Assembly: GCA_008638375.1 (NCBI GenBank)
Contig: CM018051.1
Coordinates: 5,910,852 to 5,974,851, forward strand
Reading direction: 5' to 3'
Length of the DNA: 64,000 nucleotides
From: Nyssa sinensis
Taxonomy: Eukaryota; Streptophyta; Magnoliopsida; Cornales; Nyssaceae
Notes under the pieces: generated by a model
Seen by the model: only the letters and a program-made list of their open reading frames with translations
Database searches by the model: none
What the model was told of the DNA's origin: nothing
In this document: positions 12,286-23,612 of the stretch, one piece after another
How positions within the stretch are numbered: the first letter of the stretch is position 1
How the letters are laid out: each line of letters starts with the position of its first letter
Program-made: the position numbers and the translations under genes

Positions 12286-12810
12286 CTCCCTTGGATGAGG
12301 ATTTAACTCTAGGAGGAATGCTAGTGTCTCAACTGTATCAAATTCTTTCAAGCCACTACGATTCATCAAGTACTGGCTTCATATAGTAACACAGAATATA
12401 TTAAAACAATGTCACTATAGAAACAACACACAACCATAAAATCCAAATGGGTACTTTTAACAAAATTATTTCATTTTCATGTGATATCCAAAAGGCGCAT
12501 AACATTATAAATTAGAAATATGGTCCTAGTGTAATTATGTGATAGGTTTTTAAGGAATCATCGACGTAACAGATCAACCTTGGTCTTTCACTTCAAGTTC
12601 AAATAAGATGGATATTCTTGGATTGAAGAAATACAAGAGAAAGGTCCCAAGTAGCTTTACTAATAGCCAATCAAAAGACCTAAACCAAGTTCAACACTTT
12701 TCCTAATACAACACCTAAAACTAAAGGGATGACTAGGTTTATCATTATGCACCACCCTCGTATGTTGTCATATCGATGAAGGTAATGAAGCACAAAGTTA
12801 CAATGCGATA
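12286..12810. repeat. Copy A of a locally duplicated block
   Basis: Begins CCTTGGATGAGGATTTAACT and matches 13249-13800 in the same orientation with moderate divergence and small indels. The other copy leads straight into the 3' end of RPA3, so copy A looks like a duplicate of RPA3 3' flanking sequence. No coding content. Confidence 0.85.
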
Positions 12811-13248
12811 TGGCTGAATCTTGGCCATGAGATACGGCTCTAAGGAGTTACAATGCGAATAGTTTTCAATAAAGGGATCATAATATAGTAGCAATACTAA
12901 TAGAGACAGGCAAGAGAGAATTCTGGATAACAATCAAGAGGAATGATGATGCTCGGAAGGTGCAAAAACAATGAACCAATGAATTTTTCTCGAAATTTAG
13001 GTGTCAATTGATGCCCAAAAAAAAAGGGGGGCACCTTTATTGTTCAACTATAAATCCAAAACATAGCATTCACAACAAAGAGAGCAAATAACGGAATATG
13101 AGTAATTGAACTATGGAAGATGAAAATGACAAGGAAAAAATTGTCATGCAGAACAATAAGCCACAGAAACGGCAAGCTAAAAACAAGAAATGTCTCCAGA
13201 CCGCAGCAACGGAAGACTAGATCAGTTTGATCATCGAAAAATAGTCCT
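12811..13248. repeat. Copy B, transposed piece of the hnRNP leader intron
   Basis: Near-identical to 6797-7237 and sandwiched between copies A and A'. Its right end switches abruptly into the start of A' at TAGTCC|TTGGATGAGG. Confidence 0.9.
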
Positions 13249-13800
13249 TGGATGAGGATTAACTCTAGGAGGAATGCTAGATATTCCAAATCCCAAATAA
13301 TATATGCTACTTTCTCATTGTATCACGTTCTTTCAAGCCACTACACCAAATGGATTCTTCAAGTACTGGCTTCATATAGTAACAGAGAGTAATATATTAA
13401 AACAATGTCACTATAGAAACAACACACAACCATTTAAATAGCAAAAAAATCAAATGGGTACCTTTCAAATGTTACGAAAAACATAACAAAATTATTTTAT
13501 TTCATGTGATATCCAGGAGCATAAGCTGCATCACATTGTAATTATGTGATAGGTTTAAAGGAATCATCGGCGAACTATATCAACCTTGGCCTTCCACTTT
13601 AAGTTCAAACTAGATATTCTCAGATTGAAGAAATACCAGAGAAAGGCCAAGATCCCAAGTAGCTTTACTAATAGCCAACTAAAAGATCTAAACCAAGTTC
13701 AAGACTTTTCCTAATACAACACCTCAAACTAAGGGGACTGACTAGGTTCATCATTATGTACCACCCTCATATGTTGTAACATTGATGAAGGAAGCACACG
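13249..13800. repeat. Copy A' of the duplicated block, overlapping the RPA3 3' UTR
   Basis: Matches 12286-12810. Its right part lies within about 50 bases of the RPA3 stop codon (on the minus strand), so part of it is probably transcribed as RPA3 3' UTR. Confidence 0.85.
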
Positions 13801-13845
13801 GTGCTCAATTTCCAGCATCATACAAGCTATGCCCATTGCACCTCC

Positions 13846-14338
13846 TTAGATAAACAAGTTTTTATACTCCCCATTTGCAAGTTGGCAAAGCTGATTGTAG
13901 TTGTATATGTCTGCAAATAAGAGGAGACAAAGGAAGTCATTAAGAAGCAAAAGCACTCATTTGAAACAGAAATATATTTATATGTATGTATATAACAACA
14001 GAGTTGGCATTCTCAAACCCACAAGTCTTGGACAGAAAAACCAATAAGGGGTGGATGAATAGAGGAGCAGAAATCATACCAAATGTATCACCAAAGTTGG
14101 TCCATGTTTCAGCATTGATGGATTGATTACTGTCAGCAATGCCAATCACCTCAACAAAAGTTGAAAGAGGAACAGGTGGTGGAGAGCCTTTTACAACTAA
14201 CTGCTTTTCATCAGTCGATTTTCCAATAATAACACCACCATCAGAACGTATAACCTGAATAACTGCTCGAACCCTCCGTCCCACATACATGCGCAGCAAC
14301 TCCGCATTCACAAAAACAGCAGGGTTTGATGTATCCAT
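13846..14338 (-). CDS. RPA3: Replication protein A 14 kDa subunit (RPA3)
   Basis: Two coding exons, 14080-14338 and 13846-13910, joined through the donor TTTG|GTATGA and acceptor TTTGCAG, give 107 residues, the usual length for plant RPA3. The protein starts MDTSNPAVFVNAELLRMYVG and ends YKNLFI. It is a single OB fold. In the heterotrimeric RPA complex this subunit packs with RPA2 and the C-terminus of RPA1 to hold the complex on single-stranded DNA in replication and repair, in the nucleus. The start is the ATG at 14336-14338, just after the acceptor TTTTGAAG at 14342. A non-coding first exon is predicted near 16617. No break is seen. The gene lies 3' of the nested duplication and its leader intron holds a LINE. 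Confidence 0.93.
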
Positions 14339-14468
14339 ATCCTTCAAAACATAAATACAGTACAATGTTTAAAGACTCAAGACAATTGGTTGGTAGGCAA
14401 TAGAAAACTTCTTAAGTTCTAAAAGCCACTCTATAAGGCATATATATTCGTAAAATAAAATCCTCCTG

Positions 14469-15391
14469 CTATCATCACGTGGGACAAAATTATATATAGA
14501 AGGCAGAGATTGTACTTATGTGGCACTCTGAGAATATTGTAACAATAATCTAGATCATATCAGATGATGCTTTTCAAGAAGGAATGAAGGAAACAACAGT
14601 AGACAAAGCAGCTAGTGGAAAAGATTTATCACTAAAATGGTTAACGTCTCTATAACCATAATGACTACAATTTGCAGGCGGCTTTCTTCCCCTGACTGGG
14701 ACTTAAATGCTCGAGCAGTTATGCGCCCCTCTGAAGCGGCTTAGTTTGTGGTTACAATTGAATTCCACATGACCATTTGAAAAAAGATTATTGGCAATTC
14801 GGCTGTCTGTCATGAACTGGTGCGAGATCACCAGAATTCCCATATGCTGGAAGTTTACCCAAGATTGGTTATTATCTAATTGCAAAGGCAACTCCCTTCG
14901 CTGTATAGTCCTGAAATCGAGTTGGGCTGCTCTAACTTATCACATCTGGACTGAGAGGAATCAAATAATATTCAAGAAGGAAAAGAGGTCCAGTCAATCC
15001 ATTATTAAAGATATTAAGAGGATTGTGAGAATTAAGCTGATGACTGCTTCAAATTTCAAAAATACAGAGAAGAACAGTCAGGAACTCATATGTGAGCTGG
15101 AGTATTCCTACTAACAGGTTTCAAACAATGAATAGGCAATCCATTCCTTAGGGTGCTGGTTGCTGGCTTCTAAGCCTTCCACCTTCTCTCTCCTGTTTAG
15201 TCTTGTTAGATATTGCTATTACTGGTGATTTGGTAGGTTTTGTTGTTTTGGTAGTTTCACTGGTTGTTTAGTCTTTTGGTTGTGTATGCTGCTATTCAGC
15301 TTTATGCTTCGTTGGGGAGTGTTATCCCCTTGATGTATAGTTTCTGTTCCTTTCTATAAAATTCTAACAAAAAAAAAAAAAAATCCTCCTG
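14469..15391 (+). mobile_element. 5'-truncated L1-type LINE with target-site duplication
   Basis: Flanked by the direct repeat AAAATCCTCCTG (14457-14468 and 15380-15391). It ends in a poly(A) tract after TTCTATAAAATTCTAAC. At 14791-15114 the plus strand encodes a C-terminal reverse-transcriptase-associated segment, including WAALTYHIWTERNQIIFKK, typical of the zinc-binding end of plant LINE ORF2. Everything upstream is missing, as expected from incomplete target-primed reverse transcription. It lies antisense in the RPA3 leader intron. Confidence 0.9.
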
Positions 15392-15504
15392 AGATTTTGG
15401 ACAGCAATTAATTTAGCATTTCAGGTTTTTGGGTAATGAATTATAGTCATGAAGGATTTTGTACAGAAAAATAAACAAGAAGGCTGATTGTGGGTCAAAC
15501 TGTG

Positions 15505-15722
15505 ACTACAGCAATTAAGAGAAGCACAACAAAACATAGAAGAAGAAAGAGAAGAATCTAGGAGTGTAAAATGACTAAATAATCGCAACTTTTCATGAAT
15601 TGTTTAAATTTTTTACTACAGCAATTAAGAGAAGCACAAAAAAACACAGAAGAAGAAAGAGAAGATTCCAGGAGAGTAAAATGACTAAATAATCCCAACT
15701 TTTCATGAATTGTTCAAATTTT
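15505..15722. repeat. Two-copy tandem repeat, period 110 bp
   Basis: The unit begins ACTACAGCAATTAAGAGAAGC and is repeated once immediately downstream (15505 and 15615) with few differences. It lies in the RPA3 leader intron. Confidence 0.9.
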
Positions 15723-15835
15723 CTTCAACTGACACTCGGTACACCTTTTTTTTTTTTCTTTTTCTGTTGGTGTATAATGAACCTTAATTATTGAGTCATA
15801 GACTAGTAATAAAGAGAAGTTCCAACCTCTCCGCC

Positions 15836-15935
15836 GCTTGTGGAGGTAAGCCTGCATACCTCTAACCCTTCTAAGACCCGGCACTCGGCAGTGGTAGGAG
15901 CCTTGTGCGCTGGGCTAGCCCTTTAATTTAATAAA
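15836..15935 (+). mobile_element. SINE 3' portion, Au-like
   Basis: The sequence GGAGGTAAGCCTGCATACC, a run of ACCC/GACCCGGCACTCGG, and GGAGCCTTGTGCGCTGGGC followed by CCTTT is the characteristic 3' half of Au-type plant SINEs. The tRNA-like head is not recognisable. Located in the RPA3 leader intron. Confidence 0.5.
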
Positions 15936-16616
15936 AGGGGAAGCTAGCTTCAAGACATTTGAGGAGCAATTTAATAATCTTGAGCTTGCCTTTATTAGGT
16001 GAATTTTTGCGGTTGCTTTTCATTTAGATTCCTTGTTCTACTTTGGTTCTTTCTTCAACAAAGGATTCCTTTTCCTCTCTTGTATTGTTTCTCACTTTCA
16101 CCAACAAAGTCATTCCTTGTGTATTCACATGTGTATGTATGTAGAATTCTTTATAAGGATCTGGATTGCATTTTTTAGGGGTGCTTCATTTTAGTGGTAA
16201 GAATCATTTCCATATCTCAGTCAAAGTAGGGTTTCATATTTTCTTCTTGCATTTTCCCTCACGATTCATTTCCAACCAAACTATGACATTACATTCACTT
16301 GGTTAAAAGGCAAATTTCTTTGGATAAGTAAAAAAAGATATATGATTCTTTAAGGAGTGAATGCATTATGGTTTAAAGTTGACAGAATAGAAACAAATAC
16401 ACAAACAACTTCACATAGAGATTACAAACCCTAGTTCAGTAAAGCTCACCAAATCGCCAATGATTCATTTACTAACAATTTTTATCCAATTTATTGCAAG
16501 TATATCATAGTGTAATTCTTAAAATTTGGTGATGTACACTAAACTGATATGAAGGACTACACGAAAAGGAAAGGAAATTCAAAGAGCAGAGTAATTTATA
16601 GGGTTTGAAATGTCAC

Positions 16617-16750
16617 CTGGTTATTGAAATAGGCCGCCGGAAAATGGGTTGAAAAATCGAGGAAAAAGTTACTCGCCGGAGTAATATGGTGGAAGCAAAA
16701 CCCTTTTAGTATTACAGTCGGTGTTCGGCGCCTCGTCGTGCGAAGGCGGT
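16617..16750 (-). other. Predicted non-coding first exon of RPA3
   Basis: On the minus strand a G+C-richer stretch ends with ATAACCAG|GTGACATTTC, a good donor that would join the acceptor at 14342. The transcription start is not determinable; the upper bound is a guess. Confidence 0.5.
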
Positions 16751-18150
16751 AAAATGAGGAAGCATGGTTTGTAGAAGCAGACTTGACCTACTTATTGAAA
16801 AGCTGAATTGTAATTGAAAAAGTAAGTTATGAAAATGTCTCTGTCTTTTCATATTATTACGAGCATGCCTTCAATTTTATTACAATGAAAAAAACATAAG
16901 CTTGTAAATAAATGATATGTTTATTTAAATGATATGTTTATTTAAATGATATTTTTTATTTTATATAATATATATAAGTTATATTTAATATATTATTTAT
17001 TTACTGAATTGTTTTTATTAGATAAATATTTATTTGTATATATAATTATAATATGTTATTATTTGTTTTATTGTTATTAAAATTATTTAGTTTTTTTATT
17101 TTATTTTTAAATTTACAAATATATGTTAATTATACATTAATTATAGAATTACTTAATGTTTTATGTTATAGATATTATTTATTTAGTATATATGTTTTTA
17201 CTTAATTATTAAAATACCATAATTAAACAATTCATATAAAATCATCTACTAACATCTAAAAAGTAAAAAAGACATTCTAATTCTAGAAGCACTTATCAAA
17301 AATCTTATCCAAACACTTTATTATGACTTCTAATATCATAATCCTTTAAAAAAAAACATTTATCCAAACACCAAATTATTACTTTAAAAAACACTTCTTA
17401 CAAACCTACTTTTGCTTAATCACTTCTTCATCAGTTTCATAACTCCAAACGGACACTAAATAACTTAATTCAAATATTACTTTTTCACAATTTATTTAAA
17501 TCATAATTTAATTCAAATCTCACTTTTTCTCAACTCATTCAAACAAGTAGTCTTTCTATAAAAAAAAATTCTAACCCAACCAAAGGCCGAAAATTACATA
17601 ATATCCTACTGCACCCTCACATGCCCTTTCTTAAACTTAAACTCCTGACCTCTCCACTAGATATAATCAGGTAATATCAATTAAGTTAGAACTCATTGGT
17701 AAGTATCTAACTTCTTTACTTATAAAAAAACGTCTCCATTTTATTTTGCCTTATGTGGAAAGTTTATAAAACTTATAAAGACTATCATACGCTTATAAAA
17801 AGACAAACAACATCTTCACACACACACACACACACACACGTAGGATATGAGTTTAAAAAAAAATGAAGATTGAAATTAACATGTTAAATAATTAGGACAT
17901 GCTTGGTTTACTCAAATGAATGAATTTTAAATTTTGTTCAAGTATAACTTATTTATTTTTTAAGTTGATTTCGAACGGTGTTCTATTTGAGCTAATCGTG
18001 AGCTAAGCACGAATAACTTATTTCTTTTATATAATATTAGATTATTTATTGACTTATCGAGCTAAACTCGAATCGAGTTTAATAAATTAACGAATTTTAA
18101 AATATGTTGAAGTTTAACTTTTTTATTATATGAGTTAATTTTGAACGAGC
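16751..18150. other. AT-rich spacer with MITE-like debris
   Basis: No coding segment. A block at about 17230-17460 with CCAAACACTTTATT and CCAAACGGACACTAA resembles the ends of hAT-type MITEs. A (CA)n run of about ten units lies at 17818-17838. Confidence 0.5.
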
Positions 18151-18413
18151 CTTTAACCGAATTAATCACAAGTCAAGTTCAAATAATTTAGTTCGTATCA
18201 GAACATGTAAAATGTTATATGTTTAAATATCACTGTCAATCAACCCTTTAACCGAATCAATCACGAGTAAAGTTCGAATAATTTAGTTTGTATCAAAATA
18301 TGTCAAATGTTATATGTTTAAATCCCACTGTCAATCAACCCTTTAACCGAATCAATCACGAGTCAAGTTCAAATAATTTAGTTCGTATCAGAACATGTCA
18401 AATGTTATATAAC
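18151..18413. repeat. Tandem repeat, period 95 bp, nearly three copies
   Basis: The phrase CTTTAACCGAAT starts at 18151, 18246 and 18341. Each unit carries AATTTAGTT(C/T)GTATCA and AATGTTATAT. The third copy is truncated. It sits within a larger AT-rich element containing CGAGCTAAACTCGAATCGAG at about 18059. Confidence 0.92.
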
Positions 18414-18765
18414 GGACGTGTTAACCCATTCATAATGAAAAATTTGGAGCCCACCGGATTTTAGCTGAAGTGAATCAATCAAAGTAACGGGGGAAAAAAA
18501 AGAATTCATAATAGTCAAAGTTTATGCAGTTTACATATCATATGAACTTAGTTTAATTAGTGCAGTTAATTACAAATAAAAGTAGCCCTAGGTTCTTGTT
18601 TTGAAACTTCATAAAAACAAGCAGATGGATGTAAAAATACCCATTTGGACTTAGCAATTGCCAATAAAATGCAGCCCAAAAAAATAAAAATAAAAGTAAA
18701 TTAAAGAAACAAAGAAAATATTTAAGAAGCAAAATTATGGGGTTATTAGTATCAGATTGTAAGCT

Positions 18766-19328
18766 TCATTTCTCTTTTAGTTTCTTGGTTATGGCAAAGA
18801 CAGCCCCAGCCACAGCCACGATGATCCCTGAAACAATAATGGCAGACTTCAGTGTTTGCAATGCGTCCTTCTTTTCCCTTTCCTTTTGCTTTTTAGCTGC
18901 TTCAGCTTGTTCCTTCAATATACACATTTTCAACAATATATATCAGCACCAAAATGTTCTACCAATGAACTGTGATTATATGATGAATTCACTCTCACTC
19001 TCTCACACACACAGCATTATAAACTGATGTGAGGTGGCGAAATCATGAGTTTTGATAAGAGCACAAGTAAATTAATTAGTTTGTTTGAATGAAAAAAATT
19101 AGAGAGAAAAGAAAAGAAAAAAGTGAAAAGATAATTAAATCTCTCGTGTTTGAATGTTTTTAAAGAAAAAAAAAAAGAATAAGAGAGATATTATTGTCAA
19201 ATAATTTTATATTTTTTTTTTCTCTCGTATTGATCATTGAAATGAGAAATAATGACTTTTTTTTTCTTCTAAACTATTATGCTAATGTCATGTAAATTCT
19301 GTTCCTTCGTAATCTTACAACCTTATTC

Positions 19329-19360
<32 letters not shown>

Positions 19361-20616
19361 CTCAATGTTATATTCATGAAATCCATCCTAATATTTATTT
19401 TATAAAAAATATATATTTTTCTTTTTTGCTTAATGAAAATTGGGTCATCACAGAAGAAATAAAATTAATAGAAAACCAGAGGATCTGCAGTCTATGAAAT
19501 TCATTAAATTTAAAAAGTATTTTTTTTTTCTTTCATAAAACTCAAATTCAATAAAGTCTTATCTTAACTTGTTTTTTGGATTAGTTACATAAATTTTATC
19601 TCGCCATTATATTCTATTTATCATGGCCATTTTCTCATTTAGATAATATTTTATTTATATATTTTTTATTACTTTTACCAAAGTTAATTTTAATCATTCT
19701 TACCCTCTAACATGACTTTCAATATGAATTATGTTAATTATCATATGGGGATGTGGTGGAGCAGTAAAAACGTTGGGAATAAAATTTAAGCATATTGAGT
19801 TCGAGTTCCTTCTTTACTGATCGCTGGCTTTTAGAGATTAAAGGGTGAGCCTGACTGTCACGGGAAGAGAGATTTAGATTGATATGCATACGTTAACCTA
19901 GGATAACCCCTGACCGATCAATAAAAAAAAAGAATTATGTTACTTTTCTTTATTAGTGCATTTAGTAATCTTTGTCATACGTGACCATACACAATAGCAG
20001 ACCTACGACTTGCTTAATTAAGCGGGGCAATGGCCTTCCCAAAACTTTGAAAATTGGATTTTTATACATTTTGTGCAATTTTTATTTAAAAAATTTAAGA
20101 GTTGCTTTCTAAGATTTTCAAATTTTTATAAAAATCCTCTTAAATTTTTTAACTTTTTTTATTTTATTTTTGTCTCCCTAAAATCAATGGTCTAGATTTA
20201 CCAATGACCTATACCATCTTAACCTTTACCGGTTTACCATTTTATTTCTTACACGTATCACTCCTATCATCTCATAAAAATATTTATTTTTAATATTATA
20301 TCTTTTTGATTTACAGACACTCATCTCAACATTCTCATTTAGTTACATTCAATTTATTAACGCGTTGTGCGTCACTAATATAATCACACTTTCTAAAGTT
20401 GTTTGATAAAGCAAGAATTTTTTTCCTTCAACTCAAAAAAATGGCTGAATAAGAAAAATATACCTTAGCCTCCACAGAGGTAGCCACTTGGGACGATGTG
20501 GGATCAACCTCAAAATTCTTGTTCCGGCCAGGATTCAACTCCTTCTCGACATCGGCCGCCGGAAATGACCCATCAGAGCCTCCTGCAGTTCCATTTGTTC
20601 CCTCAATGCTTGCCAT
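18766..20616 (-). CDS. Small tail-anchored protein, plant-conserved type, function unknown
   Basis: Two exons, 20464-20616 and 18766-18912, joined through AAG|GTATAT and TTGAAG, encode 99 residues. The N-terminus is MASIEGTNGTAGGSDGSFPA, polar and Gly/Ser-rich. The second exon starts with a Lys/Glu-rich charged helix (AEAAKKQKEREKKDALQT), followed by a hydrophobic segment (SAIIVSGIIVAVAGAVFAI, about residues 74-92) and a short basic tail KKLKEK. That layout fits a C-terminally anchored single-pass membrane protein with the N-terminus in the cytosol. I recall similar small unnamed proteins in other plants but cannot give a function. The intron carries a SINE. Confidence 0.75.
19737..19931 (+). 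mobile_element. tRNA-derived SINE with 11-bp target duplication
   Basis: Flanked by GAATTATGTTA at 19726-19736 and 19932-19942. An A-box-like segment (GTGGTGGAGCAGTAA) is followed about 35 bases later by a B-box-like GAGTTCGAGTTCC, and the element ends in an A-rich tail. Lies antisense in the intron of the tail-anchored protein gene. Confidence 0.75.
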
Positions 20617-21389
20617 TTTCTTGATCCCAGAAAATCTTTGCCTTCAACTGACTGCTATTTAATTTCTCTCTGTTCCTTTTTCTCCTGTAAATGAGAGAGA
20701 GGAAAAAAAAAGATCTATAAGAATGGGTTTCCAAAATCATGAACAAAGAACTCTGCACTAACACGTGTAAGAGAATAGCATTTGGATTGAAACAGAGGGT
20801 TCTCAATTCACAGAGACTTTCTTTACTTCCCTTCAACTGCCCCGGAAAAACTGTTGGAAATAACTAACTTTGGATGTGCAAATGACTAAATTACCCTCAA
20901 TGGTTACCTCACACGAAGCCACATCTGTTTACACCGTTACTAGCAAGTTTAGCATTGAACCTGCTATCCACAGAGGAAAATTAACCACACACACTCGTGA
21001 TTTATCCGATTTTTACTTAATTTTTTATATTTTTAAAAATAAACAAACACACCCTTTTTGGATTTGAAATTAAAATATACCTCTTCTTAAAATTAAAGTA
21101 TGTTTGTTCACTTTTAAAATATACGAGATTATGTGAAAATAGAATAAATCACAGAGGGTGTCCGTATAATTAAAAATGTTCTTCATAATACTTCCACCTC
21201 TTTAAGAGAACCTTATGGAACTTCCCTTACACATATCTCCTATTCACTACTCTCTAGTTTATTCCTTTATTCTCTATAATAATAAAAGATAATCCAGAAC
21301 AACTCTACAATCTTCTAGAACACTACAAACAAAACTACAATATTCAATAGTATCTTGGTGGATAGGAAAGAAGAAAAAAACAAGGCTAA

Positions 21390-21850
21390 GGCCTAAAAAA
21401 GGCCACAATGGCCACGCCTGCTAGCAGAAGAATTTGTAAGTCTCTGTTGGGTTTGTTCATAACTACCAAGCTCGAATCCTGGCTAACACCCTTGTTTGCA
21501 GCAAGGTCGGCACATTAGTCCCCTCTCTATAGGTGTGAACAATCTTATAACTCTTAAAATGGGAGGACAAAGTCGTCCTCAATTAGTGCTTTGAGGAAGT
21601 TTTCTGCTGGGTTGGTGTCAGAAGGAAGGTGGACAACTGATTCCTTATCAATTTCTATGATAAGGTTGGTCGCTTTCGACTTGTCAATGAGTTTAAGACC
21701 CTCCCTAATTGCCCAGATTTCTACTATGAAGCTTGAGCAAGCTTTTATGTGGCTATAGAAGCGTTACACCCACTATCCTCGATCATTTTTAATAATGCAT
21801 GCCTCCGGAGCTTGTTCTTCTTATTGCGGCCTTCACACTGACATTTGTGT
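21390..21850 (-). pseudogene. Retroelement RNase H domain remnant
   Basis: On the minus strand this reads EIWAIREGLKLIDKSKATN followed by LIIEIDKESVVHL, and then a spaced NPAENFLKALIEDD. These match the RVT_3-type RNase H domain at the end of plant LINE polyproteins (AE-W-A-x-x-x-G-L-x-L and the E-x-D core). Stops and shifts on both sides show it is dead. Confidence 0.6.
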
Positions 21851-22457
21851 TTAACTTGATGAAGCTTGCCGGGGGGAAAAGGCACAACTCACTAGCTTAA
21901 CCTCTCTAGGAGGATTGATTGGGTTAATGAGATAAAAAAACATTCATAATTTCCACAGCTGAGTTGATGACCATGCAGAGGAAGTGTTAAATTCAAATGA
22001 ATGGTTTTCAAATTACTCTTTATTTCTGATTTTTCATATCTCATAAATAGGGATATCAATTTAACTCGTTTCGTTAAAAACGTCAATTTTGCCCATAATA
22101 AGACAAGTTTGAGGGAAACTTTCTCCACACTATTAGGGTTTTGGGCGAGTTTTGGGAGAAGACACCTCACTCCGCCCCGATTCCGATTTTATAAAATAAA
22201 ATAATAAAAATATATTGTGCTATATAATCAATGTTAATTTATAACGATATTTTTTAGTCATTCGTTAAAAATTTACACAAACTTGATAGATTTGTATGTT
22301 TGAAGAAAAAAATTATCATTCTAATTTTATATTAAGATACATAATTTTTGTTTTAATATATGTAACATTTTTTTAATGTGTTAATTATAATTAATTTAAT
22401 AAAATTAAATTAAAAATTAAAAATAATGAGGAACCTGATGAGACCCTCCACCTATCA

Positions 22458-22545
22458 TGGGATTTAAGCGAGTTTGGAAAAAAAAAATATTTCACACTTG
22501 TCATGGTATTTAAACGAGTTTGGAAAAAACATATTTCGCATGCTA
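22458..22545. repeat. Two-copy short tandem repeat, about 46 bp
   Basis: The phrase ATGG(G/T)ATTTAA(G/A)CGAGTTTGGAAAAAA is repeated with its downstream ATATTTC. Non-coding. Confidence 0.8.
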
Positions 22546-23099
22546 CTCATAGATAGTGGTGTAAAACATTACATACCAAGGTATTGCCTTGAAAATCTCT
22601 TTGTTATTCGAGGAATTCACTTTAAGCCATTCAAAGGTGAATAAGTGGTGGACAGGCCAATTGCCAGTGTTTAGGTGAATGAGGTCCCAAATGGCAAGCA
22701 AGAGTGTTCTTGACAACTTTACATAACTCTAATACGTACAAATAGATTTTCGAATATTTTAGATAATATAGCCAAGTAAGCGTACCAAGTAACCAACATT
22801 CTCTAAGTAAGCATTTGCATGGCACCTATTTGACACTTGCGTGGCGTAACATTTCTTGAACTTGACGGGACATGACATTAAGCTGCATATATGCACAAAT
22901 TGTGGAGTTGCTATCTCAAAATGGTGAAGAAAACAAGTACAGTGCTCCCTGAACTAGTTAAATATGAGGTGTGTGAGTGAGGAGCTTGAATTGGGCTTCA
23001 ACTTAATCCAATAATTCTCAGTTGCAGGGAAAACAAGTGTTGCTCTCATAAAACGTAGATTCGAGTGTTTTACCTTTGTTTGTGAATTCGAACGATTTT

Positions 23100-23335
23100 T
23101 CAAAAAACAGACGGTATCTTAGTTCTTCACAAACTTTCGCTACGTCAAAAATTAGTCAAAATTAATGTATAAATAAATAAAATGAAAGTGACAGTTTTGA
23201 TATTTTGAACAAAAACGACTTGATGGAATACGTGTAGTTTGTCAATAAAAATATATGATATTAATATAATTTTAAAAACTTTAATAGAAATTAATGTAAT
23301 TGTTAAAAATATTAAGGAAGAATAAAATAAATTAC
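23100..23335. mobile_element. Partial relative of the 3241-3695 MITE
   Basis: Shares AATAAATAAAA-GAAAGTGACAGTTTTGATATTTTGAA and the following TTGA(C/T)(A/G)GGAAT-type region with the right half of the MITE in the hnRNP gene. The ends are eroded. Confidence 0.5.
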
Positions 23336-23612
23336 CACAAAAAAGCCTAAAACTCTTTTTTTTCTTTTCTTTTCGGGTAGAGATATCTCAGTAACTTTAT
23401 CATCAAACTAATTCTCCTACTCTCGTAACATCCGCACCACAAATTTCACTAAGATAAGGTGAAGAACTCCGGATCTACCAATCCATCTAACTTACCCGTG
23501 ACTCTCCCTGAACTCATTCAACTGATGAGATCTGTGCAATTCTTGCTAACGCGGCATAGCTGAGCTAAATGGACAAACATAAGAAGTCCACAGCGCCCAA
23601 CTGGTGTGTGCT

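Larger units (their letters stand above)
20870..23612. other. Spacer with transposon debris
   Basis: No intact gene is visible between the tail-anchored protein and the PPR gene. It contains a degraded RNase H domain (21390-21850), a short tandem repeat (22458-22545), G+C-rich hAT-like debris around 22040-22190 and one end of the Mutator-like MITE family (23100-23335). Confidence 0.6.

Noticed and set aside
12101..12298. 65-codon plus-strand frame after the B3 pseudogene
   Set aside because: No family resemblance; it ends at the start of duplicated block A.
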